From assembly GCA_028622995.1 (NCBI GenBank), contig JAJQJQ010000029.1, forward strand, positions 2,232,001 through 2,296,000: a stretch of 64,000 nucleotides of DNA, given 5' to 3'. The notes beneath the pieces are model-generated. The model saw only the letters and a list, made by a program, of their open reading frames with translations, was not told the DNA's origin and ran no database searches. The number at the start of each line of letters is the position of its first letter. Within the stretch, counting starts at the first letter, position 1. A program made the translations under genes and the position numbers. Shown in pieces: positions 9,363 through 18,702 of this stretch. The stretch is from Panagrolaimus kolymaensis (Eukaryota; Nematoda; Chromadorea; Rhabditida; Panagrolaimidae).

Positions 9363-11550
9363 CTAAGTATACATTGAAAAATCAGGTCTACCACCTCTTT
9401 TAAGTTTTTGTAAATAATTAACAAAAGCTTGCAAAGGTTTTGTATTTCGATTAATAAAACATTTTAATGGGTGCTTTCTTCGATATTCATCTTTCAATTT
9501 TTGAGCTTCTCTATCCTCTATTCTTTTTCTGTATTCACGTTTGAGATCAGACAAGGCTGTTGCTGTTTCAGGTTCTTGACCAGGAAAAATAAGTTTTGGA
9601 GGATCATTTTCTGTTAAACCAATTTCAAGAATTTTATTTACATAAGCTTGAAGTCGCTTTTTGTAATTCTCCGAAATTGAATCACAAAAGTGTAAAGAAA
9701 CTCCGTAACCACCATAACCCTTGAAACCGCCATAACCCACACCTTTCATCTTTAAAAAAATTACTTATTAAACTAAACATAAATCATGATTAAAATTTAG
9801 ATCCCATCAAAAAAAAAAATACAATATAATAATCAAAACATTTTTGAGCTTACTTTTGCATTATTTAAAAATGTTTCAAAATCAAATGCTTCTGGGATTC
9901 CTTCAATACTAAATGTTTCAATATTTGCCAAATGCGGAATTTTTAGAAGATTTTTAGCTGTTTCCGATGTTATCGAAACTGCTACAGCTAATTCTCCAAT
10001 AAAACTATGAACATTTATTAAGTAATTATTTAAAGTATTTTTAAATTCCCGGTAAACTTACTAAAATTCTTTAAGTTTTGGAAAACATTCAATGATTGTT
10101 TCCAAAACCATAATTTTTCCATTTTTATATTCCACAATTGTTGTTCTATCAATTGACATGAATTCAATAGTACCAGACGATGTAAGAATAATAAATTCAC
10201 GATGAGTCAAATTTTGTTTATGCAAAAATAATTGTTTGACATCACATCGATATAATTTTGAAATTAAAGAAGGAATTATATCATTTTGAAAAACTTGCAA
10301 TTTAAATGTAAGCCATATTTGGTATTTAATAGCATTAATATCAAGATATCCAATTCTGCTCATCATGGAATTATCGGCACATATATGTCCAAAATGTGAG
10401 TCATCACCAAAATCTCTTGGCCAATATACTAATGTTGAAATGAAACGAATAGGATTTTTTGGTTTAAAATATTTACAAGTTTTTATCAATTTTTTATATC
10501 CTTTTGGATTTTGTGGATTATTTTTAATATAAAGCGTGGAAAAACAAAAGTATTTTGCCAAAAAAAATTTTTTTCAAAACACCCTGTTTTTATGTAAATT
10601 TTTTTTCCAAGTCATCATTTCACAAAACACTCGTCGTTTTGTAAATGAATTTACAATTTTACTATCATTTCCTTAAACACTCTAGTATTTGTAACAAATT
10701 AGAAATATTTTTACAAAATAACAAGTAATAAGGAATCACTTGAATATTTGTAACTTATTTTTACAAAAAATGCAGTGGTTTTTTTGTAAATGTTAAATTT
10801 ACAAAAATTGCTTTGATCATTTTGTAAATGGCTTATTTACAAACATTGCAGTGCTATTTTTGTAAATTGTCTCACAAGATTGACTAAAGAAAGGGAAAAT
10901 GAGGCGAAATTGTGCGCCAGACAGCCAAAGAAGGTGTGTTTCTCTCACTCTCTGGCACACAATTTCGCCGCATTTTCCCTTTCTTTAGTCAATTTGGTAA
11001 GTGAATTTACAAAAATAGCACTGCAATGTTTGTAAATAAGCCATTTACAAAATGATCAAAGCAATTTTTGTAAATTTAACATTTACAAAAAAACAAAGTT
11101 TGAGAAATGAGTGGTTTTTTTGTAAATTTTTTTACGAAATAACAGATGATTTGGAAAATAGGTAGTTTTTTGTAAATTTTTCAGTAATCATTTACAAATT
11201 GACATCATTTGCATGTTTTAATGCTTTTTTGTAAATTGTTTGAAAAAAGTTTACAAATTGATATGATTTCATGAAACACTCGTACTTTTGTAAATAAATT
11301 TACAATTTCACTATCATTTTGCAAAAGACTCTAATATTTGTAAAAAAATTTACAAAAAAACAGGGTGTTTTGAAAAAATTTTTTTTTGGCAAAATACTTT
11401 TGTTTTTCCACGCTTTATATAATAAATAATGGAATTTGGAAGGGAAATGTTTTGTGGCCGCGGAGAAGCAAATGTAAAATTTTTATTTGATTCAAGTTGG
11501 GATTTATTTTTGAAGGGTTTTAAAAAACGTCGTTTGAGATTAATCCACAT
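9363..11550 (-). pseudogene. F-box-like family member split by a foldback element
   Basis: Minus-strand pieces: 11550-11420 (N-terminus, MWINLKRRFLK to NSIIYYI), then the inserted element 11417-10530, then the remainder of exon 1 to 10062 (KNNPQNPKGYKKLIKTCKYF onward), exon 2 10004-9854 and exon 3 9749-9363. Apart from the insertion all splice sites and frames are intact, with family signatures SKLYRCDV, NLTHREFIIL, ECFPKLKEF and SETAKNLLKI. The C-terminal tail (HPLKCFINR, KRGGRPDFS) is shared only with the gene at 11785-13038, its closest relative and tandem neighbour. A Gly/Tyr-rich start (KGVGYGGFKGYGGYG) is peculiar to exon 3 here. As it stands the protein cannot be made in full unless the element is spliced out or is absent from some alleles. 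Confidence 0.72.
10530..11417. mobile_element. foldback MITE, 888 bp, TA target duplication
   Basis: Begins TAAAGCGTGGAAAAAC and ends with the reverse complement GTTTTTCCACGCTTTA. The flanking TA (10528-10529 and 11418-11419) is a target duplication. Removing the element and one TA gives exactly the sequence found in the uninterrupted paralogue near 12925 (tttttaatataataaat). The two arms are imperfect reverse complements along nearly their whole length, meeting at a loop of about 30 bp near 10921-10952; the innermost paired arms include gactaaagaaagggaaaat. Inside the arms a TTTGTAAAT/ATTTACAAA unit recurs at short spacing. No transposase frame is present, so it is non-autonomous. TA duplication suggests mobilisation by a Tc1/mariner-type transposase (inference). 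Confidence 0.88.
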
Positions 11551-11784
11551 TTTCACTGAAAAAAGTAAAGTAAAGAAAAAAAAATGAACAAAAAAATATA
11601 TATTTTTTTTTGGCTTTCATGGAACCAAATGCATTAACAAAATAAGCATTTTTAAAAATAAAATTTTTATTTGTGGCTCAAAATCCATTTCTGAATATGT
11701 GAAAACTAAAACATAATTGAAAAATTCTTAAAACAAAATAATTAAAAAATAGGTACAATTTCAAATAAAGAAAAGATGAATAAT

Positions 11785-13038
11785 TCAACAAGTGTACGAT
11801 GAAAAATCAGGTCTACCACCTCTTTTACGTTTTCTTAAATAATTAATAAAATTTCGAAATGGTTGGGATTTTCGATTGATAAAACATTTTAATGGGTGCT
11901 TTCTTTGATATTCTTCCTCTAAATTTTTCTTAGTCCCTTCATCTTTCCTTTCCATGAATGTTTGGACAAGCTTCCACAAGGCTTTTCGGCATTCTTCACT
12001 TTGACCAGGAAACATAATCGCTGGTGGATAATTATTTGTTAAGCCAGTTTCAAGAATTTTATCCACAAAAGCTTGAAGTTTATTTTTGTAATGTTCAGAA
12101 ATAGATTTAGAAAACCGGAAATTTCCATTATTTTTCATCTAAAAGAAAACTAAATTAAAAAAACAGAAAAATCGGGTTTGGTGCATATTTCTACGATGCT
12201 ATTTGATTTTTTTTGAGATGAAATAAAAGACGGTCATATTTAGACTTTACTTACTTTATGATTATTTAAAAATGTTTCAAAATCAAAACAATCTGGAATT
12301 TCGTCAAGAACAAATTTTTTAATATTTGCTAAATGTGGAATTGATAAAAGCGTTTCAGCTGTGGCAGAAGTTATCGATGGTGTTAACGCTGATTCGCTCC
12401 ACCATCTGAAACAGTATATTTACTAAACAAAATATTCGCAAATTCAACTTTTTAACTTACTGAAATTCTCGAATATTGGGAAGGCCTTCAACTATTTTTT
12501 CTAATGGCATTATTTTTCCATTTTCATATCGAACGATGGTGTCATCAAAATAAAAGCCACGAATAGTGTTAGAAGAAACAAAAAACGTATATTCTTTATA
12601 TGTTAATTTCTGATGATACAAATGCAAATTCTCAAGATCGCATCGATAAATTTTTGGAATTAAAAATGGTAGTATTTCGCGATTATATATTTGTAAATAA
12701 AATTTTATCCAAATTTTATATTTAATAACATCAACATCAAGATTTCCATTCATGAGTTGAACATAATCGTCAAAATACATATATCCCAAATTATCGATTC
12801 CAAAATCTTTAGGCCCATATTCTAAAGTTGAGATAGGAATAATATAATTTTTAGAAGTAAAATATTTACATGTTTGAATCAAATTTTTATATCCTTTTGG
12901 ATTTTGTGGATTATTTTTAATATAATAAATAATGGAATTTGGAATTGAAAAGTTCTGGGCACGAGGCGAAGCAAACGTATATATTTTTGTATCATTCTTC
13001 AGTCGAAATCGATTCGATATACGTTGTTTAAGTTTCAT
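11785..13038 (-). CDS. F-box-like family protein (three-exon form)
   Basis: Exons 13038-12461, 12405-12255 and 12138-11785 encode 360 residues. Signatures: FASPRAQNFSIPNSIIYYI, NLIQTCKYF, PKIYRCDL, KLTYKEYTFF, EGLPNIREF, SATAETLLSI and IPDCFDFETFLNNHK. Exon 3 has the small domain (HYKNKLQAFVDKIL, PPAIMFPGQS) and an extension ending KRGGRPDFSSYTC. Introns fall after REF (phase 2) and after NNHK (phase 0), as in 9363-11550 and 6425-7572. The start at 13038 aligns with that of the split copy; a longer in-frame start at 13119 would prepend a hydrophobic segment. The intact sister of the copy interrupted by the MITE. Biochemical role unknown; substrate adaptor is only a guess from the F-box-like N-terminus. 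Confidence 0.7.
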
Positions 13039-13426
13039 AAACATAATATAAAAAAGTGACAAAAAAAAAGCACAACAAAAACAGGACGGCAAAAATTTTT
13101 TTGTCATTTTGGCGTTCATAAACAGAACGAAAGATAAATTAGAATATTGCTCGGCATTTTTTTTAAAATCAAAATAAGAAAAAAAAACTAATTTATATAT
13201 TTAGTTCGACGAAAATCAAAGATACATAAAAAAAATTCTTTTTATCATTTTAAAGAAATGGATACAATGCCACTTTCTTTTTATATTCTTTCAAAAAAAT
13301 TGCATTTCGTTTATGTAAAGTTTGGGCTGAAGTAAAATTAAAAATAAAATTATTTTGAAATTTAAAAAAAATAAAATTAATTTTGATAAAAAAAATTCCA
13401 TGAATAATTTCTTTGATCAAAGCAAT

Positions 13427-14421
13427 TTAGTTATCATATTTTTTTGAATAGGCTTTTCGTAAAAAACATAAATCACTAGTATTAATTCCATCACCACAAA
13501 TGAATGGCGGCCGATTTTCGGTGAGTCCAATGGCAATTAAATTATTAACAAAATTTTGTAATCTTTGTTTATAAGCTAAAGTGGAGTAAAAATTTTCAAG
13601 ATGAATATCAATTTTATATGGTTTCTGAAAAAAATATGGATTATTATTGGATAATTAAAATTAGCAAAAGAAAATCTTATTCTTACTTTCAATCCTTCAA
13701 AAAATTGCTCAAATTCAAAAGTTTCTGGAACCATTTCAATTGCAAAAGATTTTAATTTATGAAAATGAGGAATATTACAAAGATTTTCAGCTGTTTCAAA
13801 TGTAACCGATTCACGCTTTTCATTTCCTAATCCAATTTCACATTGAAATTCTTGAAGATTTGGAAGAATTTCAATTATTTTTTCGATTCCAACAATTTTT
13901 TCATTGTTTTTATTTCCAATAATGGTTAAAAATAAATATAATTTTTTTGAGGGGCCTGGATGGGTCAAAAATTTAAATTCATCGAAAGTTAAATTTTGTT
14001 TACGTAAAATTAAACTAGAAATATCGCTTCGATAAATTCTCGGAGATAATAAAGAAGCCAAATTATTATAAACTTGATTATCAATTTCTAATAATTTTTT
14101 AATCCAAATTTCTTCCTTAAATGTTTTAATATCAAATAAAAAAATTTTTTTAATTCCAGCAAGTTCTTGAGACATCCAAAAATTATTTCTCTCTCGATCA
14201 TCGGCCCACACTTCGGATAAAGTAATAATTCGATGTTGAAAATAAAAATATTTGCAAGTATTTATAAGTTTTTCATAAACGTTTGAAGTTTGATTATGTG
14301 AAATAAAAAAAATAAGATTTTTATGAAAATTTTGGGATAATGGTAAGCCAGAATTAAATAAAATTGATTGATGAGATGTTGAAGAAGCAACAAGAATTTT
14401 AAATTTTTGTTGATTATTCAT
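13427..14421 (-). CDS. F-box-like family protein (two-exon form)
   Basis: Exons 14421-13687 and 13624-13427 encode 310 residues. Exon 1 has LSQNFHKNLIFFISHN, LINTCKYFYF, PRIYRSDI, NLTFDEFKFL, EILPNLQEF, FETAENLCNI and VPETFEFEQFFEGLK, followed by the family phase-0 intron. Exon 2 is 66 codons including the stop, the same size as in the copies at 24360 and 51801 (YKQRLQNFVNNLI, GLTENRPPFI). The usual FPGM motif of the second domain is replaced by CGDGIN. The short acidic and aromatic signatures of the family are otherwise intact, so I treat it as functional. Confidence 0.7.
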
Positions 14422-14971
14422 TTTTCCAAAAAAGAAGCGGGATAATTATCTACCAAAAATGCACGCAAAAAAAGCAAGCTATGGTTTTTAGAAAATCAAA
14501 CTACAAAATTTGGTGTATGCTCATCATTCGGAATAAGCAGCCGGTTCGCAAGCATTTTGCCAAAGAAGAAGAAAAGGGCGCGAAATTTGAAATTTTCTGT
14601 TTCAATTTCTGAACTTTGAGGAAGAAAGAAAAGCTAATTTTAAAAGCTTGATTTATTTTCCTTTTTTTTTTTACTAATATTGTTTTATTGTTTTTTTAAG
14701 TTTATAAATAGGATATAAAGGATGATATATGGTTTTATTTTAATCTTCTGACTAACAAATTTTGTTTTCTTGCACTTTGAACTCTGATTTTTTTTTAGTA
14801 TGTTTCTTTATCTTGATTGCTTTAAAAGGTGAGCACTAACGTCTTATCAATTTTTTTTCTTCTCGACTTTAAAATAAATAAGAAAAATTGATTGATAATT
14901 ATTTTGACAACAAAGGCTTTTTTAAACAAAAAAGTTTTATTGTTTGATTTATTGGTTTTTCTATTCTTAAA
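14422..14971. other. intergenic, divergent starts of two family members
   Basis: About 550 bp between the minus-strand gene starting at 14421 and the plus-strand gene starting at 14972. T-rich. It must contain both promoters; no distinct motif is visible. Confidence 0.3.
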
Positions 14972-15985
14972 ATGAATAGCCGAAAGCGCAAACATTCTTC
15001 TTCAAAACAAATTTCAATTTATTCAAATCTTCCATTAATTCAAAAGTTTTCAATTCCAGAAAATATATTATTTTATATATCAAAAAATCCTTCAAATTCC
15101 AAACTTTATGAAAAACTTATAAAATTATGTAAATATTTTTATTTGAAATCGAAGATTATTACTTTCCAAGATATAATTTATTTTTGCTCATCGCCACTTC
15201 TGCGAACTTTAGGCATGAATGGAATTCTTGGTGCAAACGAAATTATTTTACCTAAAAATATTCAAGAAAAAATTTGGATAAAAAATTATCTTCGAATAAA
15301 CGATAAAAATGATAAAAATGTTGCTTCATTTTTGGCTTCAAAAATCTATCAATGCGATTTATTAAAATTGGATATATCCAATCAAAATATTACTTTTAAA
15401 GAATTTACAATGTTTGTCTCAAAAGGTTCCATAGAAATTTTAAGATTTTATAAAACTATTGTAAAAGAAAATAATGGAACCATTGTTGTTCCAATAGAAA
15501 AATTAATTGAATATCTTCCAAATCTTCAAAAATTAATTTATACAAATATTGATGATGACCAAGATGGGTGTAGCTCAATCACATCTAAAACGGCAGAAAA
15601 ACTTATTGAAATTATTACATATCATAAAAATTTAGAACTTTTTGTGATAAGAAACATTCCAGAAATTTTTAATTTTGAAACATTTTTTATTAAAAGTTTT
15701 ATTCTTGTAAGTTGAGAATAGCTTTGTTTTGTTTGGCAAAAATTACATAAGTTAATCGCATTTTAGAAGCCATTCGAAATAAAAGTTAGATTTCATTTTT
15801 CTGCAAATCTTTCGAATGGTTATAAAGAAAAGATTCAAAAATTTAATGACAGTCTTCTCACAAACCAACCAACTCAATATCGTCCTCCAATATTATCCTT
15901 TTCTGGAATGCATTTCCAAACAATACACGAATTACGACGGCTTCATCAACGTTGGAAACCACAAAATGATTCGGGAATTCCCTAA
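14972..15985 (+). CDS. F-box-like family protein (two-exon form)
   Basis: Exons 14972-15706 and 15767-15985 encode 317 residues. Starts MNSRKRKHSSS, then IQKFSIPENILFYISKNPS and LIKLCKYFYL. Middle signatures: SKIYQCDL, NITFKEFTMF, EYLPNLQKL, SKTAEKLIEI and IPEIFNFETFF. The exon-1 end is altered: where other members read DKLK before the intron this one reads IKSFIL, though the donor is a normal GTAAGT and the phase is kept. Exon 2 opens KPFEIKVRFHF like the copy at 24360, and has GYKEKIQKF and RPPILSFSGM. Intact frame throughout. Confidence 0.7.
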
Positions 15986-16114
15986 TTCCTTCCACAGGAG
16001 AAAAAAAATCAGATTTCAAAATGATCCAGCAAAGAAATGTTTTTATTATATAAAAAAAACACAAACTCAACAATATAAAACCTATGAACAAAAAATATTT
16101 GTAAAATATAAACA

Positions 16115-16956
16115 TCAATTATTTGTTGAAAGTTTCTTCTTTGTCTTTTGAAGGAAGCGATAAACAAGAGGTATACGATCATGTCCAAAGAATGTTTCAC
16201 TTTCTTTCACATCATTTTCAACTAACATCCATGGCACACCAAAACACTAAAAAGCATAATCAAGAGTTATGGAAATCGTAAACAAAAAACAAGGAATAAC
16301 CAAAAGCAAACGCTTACCTTTTGTTTTATTGCAGCTTCATTATTTTCTTTAATTTTCAAAGTCCATTTATCGTCAGGTAATGAATCCAAAAAGTTACGAC
16401 CAATTCCAAGTTTTGAGCATATTTCTTCAAAATCTTCAGTTTCGTGAACCCATTTACCATCAGACCATAGACGTTTAAAAGATTCTCGACAAGCAGGTTC
16501 ATAGAGTTTTGGAGATGCTTCTTCCACAGCAGCTAAAAATCGTTGAGTGTTGAAAGTACCAGTATTGCTAAGTTTCTCGAAAGCATCCTAAAATGACAAG
16601 ATTAGAGGAAGTATGATAAAAAAAATTGACAAAAAACGTACATTTGGAGGTTTAACATCGATACCATAAACTTTGCCTAAAGTTTCAATTTCATAGAAAT
16701 TATAATCTCGTAGAGTCTTCTCATAATACGGCATTTTATGACCAATTGTATTCATAATTGATGAAGCATGGATAGGAATAAAATTTACAGGAACATTTGA
16801 AGATTGTCGAAATCGAATAAGTTCCTAAAAAATGAAACATCGTGAAAAAAAGAAAGAAAGTTAGAAAAGAAAAAGAGAAAAACTTAATTCAAAAGCAAAC
16901 CAACTATGAGCTGAGGCAATATCAAAGTAACATGTTATCCTTGGAAATCTTATCAT
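16115..16956 (-). CDS. gstk: glutathione S-transferase kappa (DsbA-fold), with a damaged donor site
   Basis: Kappa-class GST, a mitochondrial or peroxisomal thioredoxin-fold enzyme that conjugates glutathione. Exons 16956-16888, 16824-16642, 16587-16318 and 16246-16115 give 217 residues, close to the usual 220-226. Exon 1 has the strand and active-site loop YFDIASAHSWFAFE, where the family normally has S-P-Y-S-W and the catalytic Ser. The helical insert follows (SIMNTIGHKMPYYEKTL). The end carries the hallmark CFGVPWMLVE and FFGHDRIPLV. The first intron lacks a GT: exon 1 ends GAA followed by TTAAGT, exactly a GTAAGT donor with G to T at +1 (plus-strand position 16887). Phases fit only if this site is used. 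It shares a 249-bp promoter with the gene at 17206. Confidence 0.83.
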
Positions 16957-17205
16957 TGATGAAGATAATAATAAAAAAATTTGTTGAATTGAAGGAAGAT
17001 AAAATCAAGTTGAAAAAAGGTTTTACAGATTGAATTCAAAGTTTCTTGGATGAAGCAAAAAAAGCGAAGCAGCAAAGTAAAATGCCCACAAAAAATAGGG
17101 AAGATTATGTTAGAGCAAAATGTTCCCCAAAAAAAGTTGCAATGTTTTTGTTTGTTTGTTTGTTTGCAAACTTTTTTTGATGCTCGTTGTTTACTTTTTT
17201 AAACC
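16957..17205. promoter_or_regulatory. divergent promoter between GST kappa and FtsH_ext-like gene
   Basis: Both genes start from this 249-bp interval and both products are predicted for organelles. It contains a TTTG microsatellite-like run (about 17150-17165). Co-regulation is inference. Confidence 0.35.
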
Positions 17206-18375
17206 ATGACTTCAATTCGACATATTACAAAACTATTATATGCATCAAAATTAAATCTTCAAGCAGCATCAACACAAATTTATGTTATTCGTTTAGCTTC
17301 AACTGATCCATTAAAGCTCCATCTTCAACGATTCAATCCAAATTATAATTTTCAAGGTTTTTCGTTTTTCATGCTTTTTTTGTTGCTTTTTAACTATCAT
17401 TTTTTAGTGATTAGAACTCTTCGAAGTAAACCTCCATCTTCTGATAATAATCGCTCCTCGGCTGATTCAAATCAACCACCATCAAGAGAAGAAGCTGAAA
17501 AGCAAAGTAACAGTGATCAACAATCAAAAACAAGTGATGGTCAAGAACATGTTAATATTCCATTGGATGCTGAAACCGTCAAAAAGCTAAGAATATTTAT
17601 GGCTGTTATTTTGATTACAACATTTGGGTTAAGTTTTATTGCACTTGGAAGATTATCAAAGCATGCAAATCCTGATATTGCTAAAGCATTGGAAGAAGAA
17701 ACCATAGAATTTGAAGAATTTGTTTCTCATATTCTACCTACTGGAGAGGTATGTTTTTCTTTTCACTTCAAAGCTTATAATCTTTATGTTTTAGGTAAAA
17801 CATATCATCTTTTTTCCCAAACAAAAGCGTGCTGTTGCTGTTTTACAACCTAATGCTGTTATCAATGGCGAAAAGGTAAGTATGAATTACTTGTATTCGT
17901 GTTTCACTAACTTGAAGCTAGCTGTTTTTAGTATGGACGAAATATAATTCCAATCAAATTTGAACGTGTTACTTCTGAACGACCAGATCAATTTAAAATT
18001 GAAATTCGACAAGCTGAAGAAAAACTTGGTATTCCACTCACTGAAGCAATTCCAATTCAAATTTTCCAAGGTGCTAGCTTCTTTAAGTATGTTTTTCTCT
18101 TTTAAAATGCTTGTCCTGGTTGGTTGATCACCTATCGCCTTTTGATGATCTTCGTACTTACTGAACCTGTGATATCCAAAACTATTAACGATTTTGATCA
18201 TCTCTTTTCACAATAATTCATTATACTCATTTTTAGGGCTATTGAATTCTTTATTGGTTTTGTTATTATTGGATTTCTCATGACACAATATGGTCGAATG
18301 ATTGGTCGAACAATTCGTCTAAAACGAGCTGAAGATGCTGCAAAAGCTGCTGGCAAAAAATCATCTCCAAATTAA
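17206..18375 (+). CDS. paraplegin/m-AAA N-terminal domain protein without AAA or protease domain
   Basis: Exons 17206-17356, 17408-17748, 17795-17875, 17932-18086 and 18237-18375 encode 288 residues. The N-terminus is rich in Arg/Lys/Ser with no acidic residues early on (MTSIRHITKLLYASKLN), like a mitochondrial presequence. A charged Ser/Gln-rich linker follows, then a first membrane segment (FMAVILITTFGLSFIALG). Next comes an intermembrane-space domain like FtsH_ext of paraplegin/AFG3L2: EEFVSHILPTGEVKHIIFFP, AVLQPNAVI and FKIEIRQAEEKLGIP. A second membrane segment (AIEFFIGFVIIGFLM) and a short basic tail end at TAA. Full m-AAA proteases continue with an AAA ATPase and HExxH domain; here the gene ends and an AATAAA follows at 18499. 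It may be a regulatory subunit or a truncated duplicate. Confidence 0.7.
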
Positions 18376-18498
18376 CGCCATTCAACGAAGAACAAAGAAA
18401 ACTGTTTATAAAAGTTATAGGATTTTAAAAGTTTATTATTGTAAACGTATTGTGTTTTAATTTAATTTTGTATGTATGTATTTTAGTTTTACGGGGTT

Positions 18499-18504
18499 AA
18501 TAAA
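18499..18504 (+). promoter_or_regulatory. polyadenylation signal AATAAA of the FtsH_ext-like gene
   Basis: AATAAA about 125 bp after the stop codon at 18375. It supports the gene ending here rather than running on into an AAA domain. Confidence 0.55.
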
Positions 18505-18702
18505 GTCTTTATTTTTAACTTTGTAAACTTCATTGCCTTCATCTTCGCTTATTTTTGTTTTCTTTTTGAATATTAATGTTTTCGCTGTTGTTTTCCTTCC
18601 TCAAATTGATTGGCTTTTACCTTATTTTGTTTCCAAGTACATATGTATGCATAATAATAGCCCAAGGCATAATTATCGTTATTGTTGTGATACCAAAATT
18701 AG

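Noticed and set aside
15816..16151. Separate plus-strand ORF after the family gene at 14972
   Set aside because: It overlaps exon 2 of that gene (15767-15985) in another frame; the exon frame has the family motifs.
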